DNA of 24,416 bases. It comes from Saccoglossus kowalevskii (Eukaryota > Hemichordata > Enteropneusta > Harrimaniidae). A model generated the notes under the pieces. That model was not told where the DNA came from, made no database searches, and saw nothing but the letters and a program-made list of their open reading frames with translations. This document shows, one piece after another, positions 1 to 10,125 of this stretch (its first letter is position 1; each line of letters begins with the position of its first letter). The stretch spans positions 400,556 through 424,971 of the forward strand of contig NW_003109978.1 in NCBI RefSeq assembly GCF_000003605.2, given 5' to 3'. The position numbers and the translations under genes are program-made.

Positions 1-441
1 TTCTATTGGTTGCAAACCATCATTCTATTGGTTACTAAACCACATTTGTATTGCTTATCAAACTACCATACTATTGGTTACCAAATCACATTTTTATTGT
101 TTATCAAACTACCATTCTATTGGTAGCAAACCACCATTCTATTGGTTACTAAACCACATTTTTATTGCTAATCAAACTACCGTTCTATTGTTGCAAACCA
201 CCATTCTATTGGCTGTGAACAACCATTCTACTGGTTACAAACCACCATTCTATTGGTTGCAAACCACCATTCTAATTGTTGCAAACTAGCATTCTATTGG
301 TTACTAAACCACATTTTTATTGCTTATCAAACTACCATTCTATTGGTTGCAAACCACCATTCTAATTGTTGCAAACCACCATTCTATTGGTTACTAAACC
401 ACCATTGTATTTGTTACTAAACCACATTTTTATTGCTTATC
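1..441. repeat. CCAAT-rich minisatellite
   Basis: A tandem array of about 18 units of 22-26 bp that starts before the window. Two unit types mix: one reads like ACCATTCTATTGGTTGCAAA, the other like ACCACATTTTTATTGCTTAT followed by CAAACT. Most units of the first type contain ATTGG, a CCAAT box on the other strand. The repeat is open in some frames (for example 74-289 plus), but the predicted peptide is only the repeat translated, so I do not call a gene. Confidence 0.9.
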
Positions 442-459
442 ATTATTATTATGGATACT

Positions 460-1020
460 TATAAACCCAAAACTAATTAGATCATTGCATTATTTTAGTG
501 TATTATATGTACCAAGTTTCAATGGAAAAAGATTAAGTACTCGAGATATTACTGGAAAAGCTAAAAACTGATTAATTATTATGCAAATTAGGTAATCAAA
601 ATTCACAGATTTTAATGTAAAACTAATAATGTCATAGACCACCAATTTACCAAGTTCATTGAAATGTGATTGAGATATCTATGGAAAAGACAAAAAAATA
701 AGAATTTGTAATTAGGTAATTACTATGCACATATTTACCGGTAAACCAAAATTAACCAGGTCTGTGCATTGTCCTAGAACATATAAGTATCATTGAAATT
801 TAATGAGGAAAAGCCAAAAATTTACTAATTATGCAAATTAAGTAAATTTATTAGATCTATGCATTGTCCTATGACATCTCTGTACTCAGTTTCGCTGTAA
901 TGTGATGACAGTATTTGAGATATTAGTGGAAAAGTTAAAATTGACTAATCATTATGCAAATTAGGTAATTTATATGCACGGGTTTGCATTATCCCAGAGC
1001 ATCTAAGTACTGAGTTACAT
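460..1020. repeat. degenerate repeats of roughly 95-150 bp
   Basis: Four to five diverged copies follow the minisatellite. Each begins near a TGCATTGTCCTAGAACAT-like stretch, continues with a GTTTCATTGAAATGTGAT-like stretch and GATATTACTGGAAAAG, and ends near ATTATGCAAATTAGGTAAT. The octamer ATGCAAAT is intact at 581-588, 831-838 and 954-961. Copies differ in length, so this is an old array or an old repetitive element. No coding potential is visible. Confidence 0.7.
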
Positions 1021-3582
1021 CATAAACAAACATATGCTTCTCAAGATATCAGAGAAACAGATGGACACACAAAAAACAGCAAAGAATAAGTTGCATATCA
1101 ATAATCCGGTATACAATAAATTATTTTTTGAGCTTATGTGCACCTGTATTAGATGCGCTTTTATTAAAATACAAATAGCAAATATGGTATATTTATTATA
1201 TATATATATATTACAAAAAAGACTTGCATATTTATGTTAATAATAGTACCAATGACATAAAATCAAGCTGGTCTTCAACATAAACAATTTTTGATGTTTT
1301 AAGATATATTTTTATAAAGTATATAAATACTTTCTTTTCGAGTATTTCTATACTGTTGTTTTTCGGGCCTTTTTTTTTTAATAAATATTTGTGTGCCAGG
1401 CAACAGTTTATGACAAAAGATGTCCTTACAGTGTATCCTGACTTTTTGTATGGGCAAATTGTGAGTGTAATTGAGAGTAAAACACTTCCACCATGCATAT
1501 ACAGTACATTTTCCAACAAATATCAATATTTAGGACTGAGCAGCTGAGTCGTTTAACCATCTTCATTTCATATTGAGATATTGTAAGTTATTGCACCATC
1601 TGAGTATGACCAGGGCCAGTATAACACACAAGAAGCTGTGAACCTCAACAAAGGTTTCACCAAAATCGCATCATCACTGAATGAATATACATGTATTTCA
1701 AACAGTGGTTTTTTACCTACCGGTACTCAGTGAGAGTCTATGGGACACTATTTTGCCTTCCCATTAAACCTTTTCACCACCAGACTTTTTTGTCCAAATT
1801 TGTTTGCACTCTTTTCTTATGTTCTGCAATATTTCTGGACATGAACCCTAATTTTGATGTCAACAGACAAAATTTGAGACAATATCACTTTTTACTCAAA
1901 AAAATTGGCTATTTTTGTCCCAATCTTCTAGAAGAAAGTGCAGAGTAAAATGGACTATTTTGTGAATTTGTGATGAAAAGAGGGAACTTGTGGTGAAACA
2001 CACCCTGGGTACACACAGCGGTTTTTCGCCAACCCCCTAACCCAAATGAGTCTGCGACACTCTCATCAAGGGGGCAGCAGACCAGCCCCAGTACTATGAA
2101 TACTGGTGTACTACACTACAATAGTACCAGTGTTCACAAAACTATTAAGTGAAAACAAATATTGTTACGAAAGTGTTTTCACATTAAAAAATGATTCCTA
2201 AAACACCCATTTACATGTTTATGGAGATTTTAAGCGATTTATCAAAATTACTCATGGTGAAAAAATCTCATTTATGAGACGGGTATTTATAAGTCAAATT
2301 AAGTGTCACATTTATTTGAAAATTCTAAAAAACAATATTTTTTTTCCCCTGCCTAAAAAATATAGTTCCATTTTTTGGTCACTTTAATCTGACAAAAAAA
2401 AAAAATTGTACCAGGTAAAAAATAGACAAAAGTTGACGACTTGTACCCTAATGATGTGACGGGTAAAAAAAAAATTGTGATAAATTTTCCGATTATTTTT
2501 TTTTAGCTCTATAGACGAAAAAAACGACCGTAAAACTTGAATGTAAAGTTATAGTCAACATTTTAAAACAGAGAAAAAAAAACCGCACATACGTGTACTG
2601 CACAACTCATTCGAGCTCATTTGATGACATGGCGTACAGTTTGAAAAAAACAAACACACGAAAGTAATATAAATTTACATTTACAAAGTCCTGCGGCGGT
2701 GAGACTGAGAGTGTGTAAATATAAGAACGCGGTCTGTCACAACATTCACTTGCCTATTTGTCAAAAAACATGAGATAAGCTCACCTATTGGTTGGTTTCT
2801 ATGACCCGTCCTTTGTTCTGATTTCAACAAAATTACAATTAACTACACAGAGCTCTGTTCCTTCTGCTACATACTAGTATGCATGTCTTCGCTGTAGACC
2901 CTTGACGATAAAAAAACAAGGGTCAAACTGGGGTCATTAAGCTCTATAAAATGCAACTACATCCTCGATCCGATAATATATGTAAACCGATTTTAAAATA
3001 ACTTAATACTATCTTCCTGACATGATTTCTTACGCTATAATTTTAAATATTCCATGTAATTTATGTATATTAATAGCTATATCTCATGAAAACAAATGAT
3101 CCAGTTGTGAAAAACCTTTGATCTATATATTTTTATTGTGAACGAGGACATTACTGTGTGATGGCGCTGTATCAGTATCGGGTTTTCTGCTGTCTGTCGC
3201 GGTGCGTGTTATGGTCATAGTGGCTAGTGTGGTACCCAATGATAGTCCAGGCCTAAGAGTGTATGATATTCCAATAATCGGAAGGCTATTTAGTTGGAGT
3301 CATACATGTGTATAATCTGTATACTTATATGCATCCACTCTTTTCAAAACAATTTGATTTTTACGTCAAAATATTGTGGATTGAGAGAATAAATAAAAAG
3401 GATGCTGATTACTGCATTTAATCTGATTTGCAAACATGATAACAAAATTGACGTTAGACATATGTGAATAAAATACGTAAAAAATAAAATAAATGCATAA
3501 ATAACGTCGCGTTACCAAGCAAGATGTAACGATGAGCTTTGCACAGTGTACCAAAGTAGCATTGATTCAGAACACATAGACT
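1021..3582. other. non-coding stretch, no gene recognised
   Basis: About 2.5 kb without a convincing exon on either strand. It contains a short TA-rich run at 1188-1212, many A/T homopolymer runs (for example around 2340-2410 and 2460-2510) and several short open frames with no recognisable domain. A stretch near 1690-2130 is slightly less AT-rich and may be an old dispersed element, but I can match it to nothing else in the window. Confidence 0.5.
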
Positions 3583-3586
3583 TTAA

Positions 3587-3651
3587 GAGCAAATGTCTGT
3601 AAGAATTAAACAATGGTGGCAGGCGCAAAACAAATAGATTTGGCTCATATT
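3587..3651 (+). repeat. left terminal inverted repeat
   Basis: Begins GAGCAAATGTCTGTAAG directly after TTAA (3583-3586). It aligns with the reverse complement of 7270-7333 over 65 bp with about eight mismatches and one single-base gap. The outermost and innermost parts agree best (TTTGGCTCATATT is shared at the inner end). Homology stops at the TTAA on the outside, which fixes the element boundary. Confidence 0.9.
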
Positions 3652-4850
3652 ATTATCAAAGATGAATCTATGTATTGCCTATCAAATGAAGTTTCGGGTC
3701 ATGACGTTCGGTCACGTGGTTGTCCCTGAAATTAGGCCATTTTTTGCATTTGACGCAAATTGTAAATTTTAGCTTTGTTCAACGTACGCAACGTGACGAA
3801 GTGAACAATAATTCTAATTCAACTTCTGGTCAAATGTACATCTATGTATTGTCTATCAAATAGATGCTTGTAGAGTTTCGGGTCATAACGTGAAGTCACG
3901 TGGTTGGCCCTGAAAGTAGGCCATTTTTTACATTTGACAAAAATTGTGAATTTTAGCTTTGTTCAACGTACACTACGTGACGAAGTGAACAATAATTCTA
4001 ATTCAACTTCTGGTCAAATGTACATCTATGTATTGTCTATCAAATAAATGCTTGTAGAGTTTCGGGTCATAACGTTAAGTCACGTGGTTGTCCCTGAAAG
4101 TAGACCACTTTTTGCATTGTGAATTTTCAAAGTATGCTACGTGAAGAAATGAAGAAGAATTCTGATTCAACTTCTGATGAAATGTACATCTTTGTATTTT
4201 CAACTTATTATCAAAGGTGAATCTATGTATTGCCTATCAAATGAATGATTGCAGAGTTTCGGGTCATGACGTTCGGTCACGTGGTTGTCCCTGAAATTAA
4301 GCCATTTTTTGCAATTTGACAAAAATTGTGAATATTAGCTTTGTTCAACGTACGCAACGTGACGAAGTGAACAATAATTCTAATTCAACTTTTGTTCAAA
4401 TGTACATCTAAGTATTGTCTGTCAAAGAAATGCTTGTAGAGTTTCGGGTCGTAACGTTAAGTCACGTGGTTGTCCCTGAAAGTAGGCCACTTTTTGCATT
4501 GTGATATGCCACGTGAAGAAATGAAGAAGAATTCTGATTCAACTTCTGAACAAATGTACATCTTTGTATTTTTTACTGAATATATGCTTGTAGAGCTTCG
4601 GGTCATGACACCTAATCACATGGTTGTCCCTGAAAGCAGGTCACTTTTTGTGCTCAACGAAAATTGTGAATTTTAGCTATGTTCAAAGTATGCTACTGTA
4701 CCTGCTACTGTACCTGATTCTAACTCAACTTCTTCTTAAGCCAGTCATCTATGTGCTGCCTATCAAGTAACTGCTCGTAGAGTTTTAGGGAGTGACGTTT
4801 AGTCCCGGGAAGTCTCTGAAAATAGGCCATATTTAGACATTGTGTACCAA
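3652..4850 (+). repeat. left subterminal ~185-bp tandem array
   Basis: Seven copies, marked by the motif GTTTCGGGTCATAACGT or a close variant beginning at 3691, 3875, 4059, 4256, 4441, 4595 and a diverged one at 4782. Spacing is 184, 184, 197, 185, 154 and 187 bp. Intact copies carry GGTCACGTGG or AGTCACGTGG, an inverted-palindrome E-box CACGTG, then TTGTCCCTGAAA. Another shared block is CAACGTACGCAACGTGACG. The short copy at 4441-4594 has lost a segment. The reverse-oriented array is at 6421-6850. Confidence 0.9.
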
Positions 4851-5203
4851 CTGAATGTTAGGAACGTTTGTTCCCGTGTTAGTGTTCCTTTTGATATGCA
4901 TTATAGAACATAGCTGAATTTAAAACAATATCTTAGTTTCTTTATTACAAATTGATATTTATACGGCGCTTAACTAAACTTTAAGTTAACACAGTAAGTG
5001 CATTATCAGTCATTGTAATACCAATCTAATATACATTACACATTGACAATGTTAAAAGAAACAAACTGTTCAAGAGGCATCTTCTCCAAAGTAACGGAAC
5101 ATTCTAACAACATTTATCTAACAAAGCCTACATGAGAACACACAAACCTCTACGTCTTAGTACACTCTAGTTTTACACAAACCAGGTAGAAACTCAAGTA
5201 CTC
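4851..5203. other. transposon interior, no feature
   Basis: Sequence between the left array and the 3' end of the decayed gene. AT-rich and without a recognisable domain or repeat. It would be the 3' untranslated region and tail side of the element's gene. Confidence 0.5.
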
Positions 5204-6434
5204 TCAAAGTTTTGCAACAAATGCCGACATGCGTCGACGATCAGTGATGGAGGATACGTCGACATCAAAGTGCTCGCAAATGGACCTTAATACTACTATG
5301 CCAATCTCATACAGGCCTCCCCTCTTTGCCAAGTCACAAAGGTTGAATATATCGTACAGGACAGGGTGACATAGTTCGACGTTGGTGATGATTTCCTCCT
5401 GTATGCGACTGTTAGAGGATTCGATTACAGCAGGGGCCTGTTGCTCCTCCTCCTCAGAACCTTCTGAAGCGTTATGGCGTTTAGCTGTCAGTCGGGAGAA
5501 ATAGCTAGAGACTTGCTGGCCAGTCAAAAAGTCCTGCACCTGGAATAGCTGTTGGCCTTGTGCCTTCTTCAGACTGCGCAGTGCCCATCCTTGCTGTGGG
5601 AAAGGTGTTGTTCTATTTACTTCTAAGGATGGCTCTACATGTGGCACTTCTGACAGACCCTGTGCAAGCTTTTCTGCGTACTTCAACTTTGTCTTGTCCA
5701 GCAAAGTCTCTCTTTCAAGGCGACGTTTGTGCTTTCCGACAGCTACATGAGCCTCCAGACCTTTGCATGTTTTATAAATCTTGACGCAGCTCTCTTCTGG
5801 ACAAGGCAAAAGGCTACCATTGGCTGGGTTGCACAGTCTCATCACTTGCCGCATCTTCATCAGAATCTGACTTCTTGTTAAGCTTGCACCTTCATCTGCC
5901 TGGACCTAATGGGTTGAAATGCAGAACCAGGATTTGACGGCTGACTGGCAATCTTCAGTAGCGGTGGTTCTATGGCAGGCAATCGCAGCCAAGGGACAAT
6001 ATTCCCTTCTCCGATGTTGTATGCTCGCCAGACACGTATACCTGCATCACTAAACTCAAAGAGTTTGGTGATTCCACTCAGTTTTATGGATGTCGCTGCA
6101 AGATCTGCACCCACTTCACACAGAAAGACTTTTCTCCCGGATTTCTCCCGGGATTTGTGATAACACCAAGCATTGTCACTTCGGAGGTATATGGACTTGG
6201 ATAGATTCCTTGCTGGTATGCTACCGTGATGTGCCATGATATGCCCCGCTTTCTAAACCAGCCTGTTTGGCTTTCCGTGTACTTCCTTGGCAGGAACTTC
6301 ATTTCCCAGTCCAGTACCAGAAGCACACTTGTATTATCCAGGCTATTCAGAAGTACATGCCAGGCGTCATTTTGATTACACTTTGTCCCGTAGAGTACTT
6401 TGAATATGGCTAACATTTTTTTTGGCAAATGCAA
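5204..6434 (-). pseudogene. decayed gene of the C2H2/'MKFLP' family, candidate transposase
   Basis: Three overlapping or adjacent open frames together resemble one protein family that I know as long uncharacterised proteins in coral, hemichordate and lancelet genomes. In order: 6434-6084 holds LDWEMKFLPRKY and KRGISWHITV; 6237-5878, another frame, holds YLRSDNAWCYH and GIRVWRAYNIGEGN; 5860-5204 holds a C2H2-like finger (CPEESC, then EAHVAVGKH), ERETLLDKTKLKYAEKL, GWALRSLKKA, LTGQQVSSYFSRL and a C-terminal HPVLYDIFNLCDLA block. Compared with my memory of the family, the stretch between WHITV and SDNA, a Cys/Asp-Arg block, and the segment between GWAL and the SSYFSRL block are missing, so the copy is internally deleted as well as frameshifted (one shift near 5895-5920). 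The invariant-looking Asp residues in LDWEMKF and SDNA could be two acidic residues of an RNase H-like fold. That is inference. Its position inside TTAA-flanked inverted repeats is what suggests transposase. Confidence 0.7.
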
Positions 6435-6850
6435 AAAAGTAGCCTACTTTCATGGACAGCCACGTCACTAAACTTTACGACCCACAACTCTACAAACATT
6501 CATTTGATAGACAATACATAGATCTACATTTGATCAGAAGTTGAGTTAACGTTCTAATTCACTTTGTCCAGTATAGTACTTTGAACATGGCAAAAATTCC
6601 AAAAATTCGCCTAGTACAAAAATGACCTACTTTCAGGGACAACCACGTGACTAAACATTACGACTCGAAACTCTACAAGCAATTATTTGATAAGTTATGC
6701 ATAGATCAACATTTGGAAAGAAGTTGAGTTAGAATTCTATTTTACTTTGTCATGTAGAGTACTTTGAAGATGGCTTACATCCACATCTTTGGTCAAGCGC
6801 AAAAAAAATACCTACTTCTTGGTACGAGCACGTATGAACCAAACAAGTTA
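6421..6850 (-). repeat. right subterminal ~185-bp array, inverted
   Basis: Two clear copies of the left-array repeat in reverse orientation, with the marker motif (reverse complement of GTTTCGGGTC) ending near 6490 and 6673, about 183 bp apart, and a third degenerate copy running to about 6850. The shared blocks TTTCAGGGACAACCACGTG and CTCTACAAGC are the reverse complements of left-array blocks. Its upstream edge cuts into the 5' end of the decayed gene, so the gene's N-terminus may have been replaced by repeat. Confidence 0.85.
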
Positions 6851-7269
6851 CCAACTTTTGGAAGATATAATTTGAAAGATATTTTAATTATCTATGTATA
6901 GTACAAATTTCAAGTAAAAAAAATTCAAGAGCGGCACTAATAGCATTACAAAAAATTACATATTTTAGAAGCTAGAAACATTGCTGCATTGTTTTCAGGC
7001 TTCCAAGAAACTGAAGTCTATCTCTTTCACACTTTCACAACAATTTTCAAAAAGCCAAAAGCCAAAAGGTCTTATTTTGTTTTGACGATAAGCTCAAAGG
7101 TGTGGCAGAGACAATGCCGCGAATTATGCTGATTCCCGTGTTTTTGAGATGCAAAAATTGGGAAAAATGGCCAGAAATCTTTATTTGTCTGTTACCATGG
7201 CAACAATGAGTTTTGATCTAAAAGAAGGCTATTTTGAGGGGATGTGGACCAAGTACTACCACTGTGCAA
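6851..7269. other. transposon interior right of the array
   Basis: AT-rich sequence with no counterpart at the left end, where the array starts directly after the inverted repeat. The two halves of the element are therefore asymmetric. A short plus-strand open frame (7149-7337) runs into the terminal repeat and has no recognisable domain. Confidence 0.5.
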
Positions 7270-7333
7270 AATATGAGCCAAATCGATTTTTTGATCCCTG
7301 CCACCATTGTTTGATCCTTACAGATATTTGCTC
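7270..7333 (-). repeat. right terminal inverted repeat
   Basis: Reverse complement begins GAGCAAATATCTGTAAGG and pairs with 3587-3651. It is followed by TTAA (7334-7337). The next bases outside differ from those outside the left end, as expected for flanking DNA. Confidence 0.9.
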
Positions 7334-7345
7334 TTAAAAGCTTGT

Positions 7346-7433
7346 TTAAAGGGCGGTGTTCGTCGTGCCGCGCATGTGCGACATTTGGATTGATAAACAG
7401 TTATTTCCCCCATAATCCAATGCACAGCACAAG
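7346..7433 (-). repeat. dispersed repeat 'GCATTGGATTATGGG', copy 1
   Basis: On the minus strand this reads GCATTGGATTATGGG, then an A-rich piece with TTTAT, a CATGCG-type block and ACACCGCCC. The same order of blocks occurs at 13430-13507 (plus) and more loosely at 8847-8927 (plus). It lies immediately outside the right end of the TTAA transposon. It may be a small non-autonomous element or SINE fragment. The class is unknown. Confidence 0.55.
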
Positions 7434-7451
7434 TCTTGGCCTGGTCGTTTT

Positions 7452-7751
7452 TTCGCTGGTTTTCCTGGTCCTCGGCATCCTGTTAAGCTATCATTAAAAT
7501 TATTAGAACGCGCATTTGCAATAATTGAGGGCGCTATTGCAAACTGTTCCTTAAGTGCTTTAACATATGTTTCATTCTACTGTTGTCCGATTTTACAAAG
7601 CACGAGTACATATAAAGTAACAGTGTTTTCGTACATTTATTTGCAATTTACTGTCTGAAAAAAAAAGAATATTTTTTGTCAAAACGGGAAGAATATGCAT
7701 AAGTTTTGCTTACTATGAATTTGCGTGGAGAAGCAAATACAACATTGCACT
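7452..7751 (+). repeat. 300-bp dispersed repeat, copy 1
   Basis: Begins TTCGCTGGTTTTCCTGG and ends AATACAACATTGCACT. A second copy in the same orientation is at 9563-9845, about nine in ten positions alike with several small indels. No inverted ends, no open frame and no LTR-type TG...CA ends are seen, so the element class is unknown. Confidence 0.85.
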
Positions 7752-8162
7752 GTATTGTTTTGATAAAATTGTACCTATGTTTGAGAGTAGATGCTAGTAG
7801 TCTCTTCCAGCATACGCTGATAACATTTCCACAAAATGTGGCCCTCTCAAAAAGTGTCTTGGCCTCCTATTGAAAATGGGGTGGCCTAATCTGATAACTA
7901 TCTCCAGACGCCAGTTTTAATCAGCACAGACGATTTGTTAACAAGTTTGCTGACTATGTTGGTAATTAGGTGTTCTTTCATTCACGCGTCCACAGTAAGC
8001 AGTAGTTGATTCGTATTCTACTTGGCAACTTAAAATTAACTTTAGTAAATGTAATATCATATCTTTTAGCATGGATCTTATTTTAATTAAACACATATAT
8101 AAAATTCGTCAGGTTGTTGTTAGTAGAGTAACGATTATACGCGATTTAGAGTAAACTTCATT
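7752..8162. other. non-coding, no feature
   Basis: Sequence between the first 300-bp repeat and the LINE fragment. I see no exon, repeat or RNA gene in it, though its right part may be more of the LINE, too decayed to read. Confidence 0.4.
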
Positions 8163-8815
8163 TTAGAGATCATATAAAGAATTGTGTAAGAAAAGCCTTT
8201 AAAATGTTGGGTTTTCTAAAGCGAACGTGTAAATCTATTAATAGCGGCCATCTTATTATTACCATATACAACTTTAGTGAAAAGAAACCTGGAGTACTGT
8301 TCTCAGGTGTGGTATCCTTTACAAACATTGCTTGTTAATAAAATTGAACGAGCTCAAAAGAAATATATCAAATTTTCATGTACAAAGTCAAATATATTCA
8401 TCAAAAGTTTATGTATCACTGTGCAACCATTTCAACATACCTCTAGAAATACGTCGCAAATTTCTTGACTTGTATTTTTTTACACAAATCCCTCCCCTTG
8501 TTACGATTGCTCCTATATCTTATCGGAAATCCCTTTGCGCTCGCTTTTCCATATCCCAAAATGTCAAATAAATACCAGAAAAAGTTCAAACTTCCTTGTA
8601 TACTTCCTCTTTTTAATACAATTTCAAAAAAAATTACACAATTAATAGTTTTAAAAACAATGTAGTCGCTTTTTTAGAAAGCATTTTTTTTGTTATTTAT
8701 GATTTTTAATATTTGATACATGTTTTATTTGTTAAATATTTTATTGTGCAAGCCTTTAATTGTTTATTTTTTTTGCCTGTTAGGTCTAGCTTAATAAAAT
8801 AAAAAAAAATAAGTG
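8163..8815 (+). mobile_element. 5'-truncated LINE, reverse transcriptase C-terminus and 3' end
   Basis: Frameshifted remains of the end of a non-LTR retrotransposon ORF2. Reading in order: DHIKNCVRKAFKMLGFLKR, then in another frame NLEYCSQVWYPLQ and KIERAQKKYIKF, then in a third frame IPLEIRRKFLDLYFFTQI. These are typical of the region after the catalytic reverse transcriptase core in CR1/Jockey-like LINEs (...VRSxLEYcSqVWxP..., ...RRxxxDL...). The 3' end is marked by AATAAA near 8792 and an A-rich tail at about 8790-8812. At least two frameshifts and stops show it is dead. The catalytic YxDD region is not present. Confidence 0.85.
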
Positions 8816-8846
8816 TACATGGCACCCATGTCAAACCCTGATTTCC

Positions 8847-8927
8847 GTTGGGAGAACGCATTGGATTATGGGTAAAATCAATGTTTATCTAAGCAAATCT
8901 TGTTTGGGTAAACCGCTCTTTTATTAT
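8847..8927 (+). repeat. dispersed repeat 'GCATTGGATTATGGG', copy 2
   Basis: Carries ACGCATTGGATTATGGGT, then ATGTTTATCTAAGC and AAATCTTG. It matches the first half of the copies at 7346-7433 (minus) and 13430-13507 (plus); the second half is diverged. Confidence 0.45.
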
Positions 8928-8961
8928 AAATTAAATTAAATTAAATTAAATTAAATTAAAT
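8927..8961. repeat. (TTAAA)n microsatellite
   Basis: Six to seven tandem TTAAA pentamers at the end of the preceding dispersed repeat, as is common for the 3' tails of retroposed elements. Confidence 0.9.
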
Positions 8962-9562
8962 CCATGTGAAATACTATCATTTCGATCTCAAACAATACAG
9001 CGCAAAATGACCTTTTATTATAGTACAAGAACAGAAGGGGCTGTGGCATTTAATGAAACTTGGTACCCAGATAGAATGCGCATTTTATTGAAATTATATG
9101 TCCAAATAATACTGTTTTCACTAATAATAATAGCCAACTCAACTGTGTCTCATTTACGATCTCATTACTATGACAGCAACCTTAACTAGGTTACATAAGT
9201 CGACCCATTATGTTGATTTTTATCTTTAACGAAGTGTTATAAGATGATGCGTACTCTATGTAGTTGACCCAGTAAACAAACAGAAAAATGTACAAATAAT
9301 TTGCAAAGAAATCGCCTATTATCAGCAATAAATCTACATAGGTAGGTCGATGAATTTAGAATTAATGAAAATAGTAACACAGCGACCAGTGTTGGTGTAG
9401 ATGTTATTGTGCCCATACATGGACTAATAGGCTTGTGTGTGAAATGATATCCATGCATTACGTAAAGTAAGCGCCTTGCCGTTAAAAGACGCAACGTTTA
9501 AGAACATAGTGTCATAAGACGGTTTTCTAGTGATAGCGCCATCAGTAGGTTTACGTGCGAGA
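8962..9562. other. non-coding, no feature
   Basis: No exon or repeat recognised. The open frames at 9007-9189 (plus) and 9237-9494 (minus) have no domain, no splice context and ordinary AT-rich composition. Confidence 0.4.
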
Positions 9563-9845
9563 TTCGCTGGTTTTCCTGGTCCTCGGCATTCTGTTAAGCT
9601 ATCATTATAATTATTAGAACGTGCATTTGCAATAATTGAGGGCGATATTGCAAACTGTTTAACATGTGTTTCATTCTACTGTTGTCCGATTTTTACAAAG
9701 CACGAGTACATATAAAGTAACAATGTTCGTACATGTATTTGCAATTTACTGTCGGAAAAAAAATATTTTTTGTCAAAACGGGAAGAATATGCATAAGTTT
9801 TGCTTACTATGAATTCGCGCGGATAGGCAAATACAACATTGCACT
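9563..9845 (+). repeat. 300-bp dispersed repeat, copy 2
   Basis: Direct copy of 7452-7751, slightly shorter because of internal deletions (notably about 13 bp after GCAAACTGTT). Both limits are sharp: flanking sequence is unrelated on both sides. This indicates an interspersed element of defined length and not a large segmental duplication. Confidence 0.85.
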
Positions 9846-10065
9846 TACAACATGTGTAATTAATATCGAATTATCGAATAACAAATAATTTACATGGATA
9901 TTATGTTTAACAGATGGAAACAACGCAGCAAAAAAGTTCGTACCTGTAAACCTCGCATGTTATTACAACTAGTATTTCGCATTCCATTCCATTTCATGAA
10001 TGGAAATTAACATGTATTGAATAGCAATTACGTACGAATAGTTGATTCACTGTACATTCTACCAA

Positions 10066-10125
10066 TCATTAGGGTCACGTATATGTAATCCACACTACAT
10101 GTTAGTCAATATAGTAGTGTTTGTT
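10066..10125 (+). repeat. ~60-bp repeat, copy 1
   Basis: Contains CATTAGGGTCACGTATATG, then a CAYACTACWTGTTAGTCAA block. Its partner at 11712-11771 is in the same orientation with small indels. Function and class unknown. Confidence 0.55.

Larger units (their letters stand above)
3587..7333 (-). mobile_element. TTAA-flanked DNA transposon with TIRs and subterminal repeat arrays
   Basis: A 3747-bp element. Its ends are an inverted repeat (3587-3651 and 7270-7333), and immediately outside both ends is TTAA (3583-3586 and 7334-7337), as expected for a 4-bp target duplication. Inside each end lies an array of a ~185-bp repeat, the two arrays being in opposite orientation (about seven copies at left, two to three at right). 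The central part holds a broken minus-strand gene of the C2H2/'MKFLP' family. TTAA duplications are known for the piggyBac and Kolobok superfamilies. I see no piggyBac or THAP-type transposase here, so assignment to either is not supported. The coding region is decayed, so this copy cannot be autonomous. Confidence 0.85.

Noticed and set aside
74-289. 71-aa plus-strand open frame with repeated YWL
   Set aside because: It is the minisatellite read in one frame.
1691-1948. 85-aa plus-strand open frame
   Set aside because: No domain, hydrophobic AT-rich composition, no splice or promoter context. Left as non-coding.
3652-4850. CRISPR-like array
   Set aside because: The units are ~185 bp with homology along their whole length, and the context is an animal transposon.
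7452-9845. The 300-bp repeats as LTRs of a retrotransposon
   Set aside because: No TG...CA ends, no primer-binding or polypurine tract, and the sequence between them holds only a non-LTR fragment.
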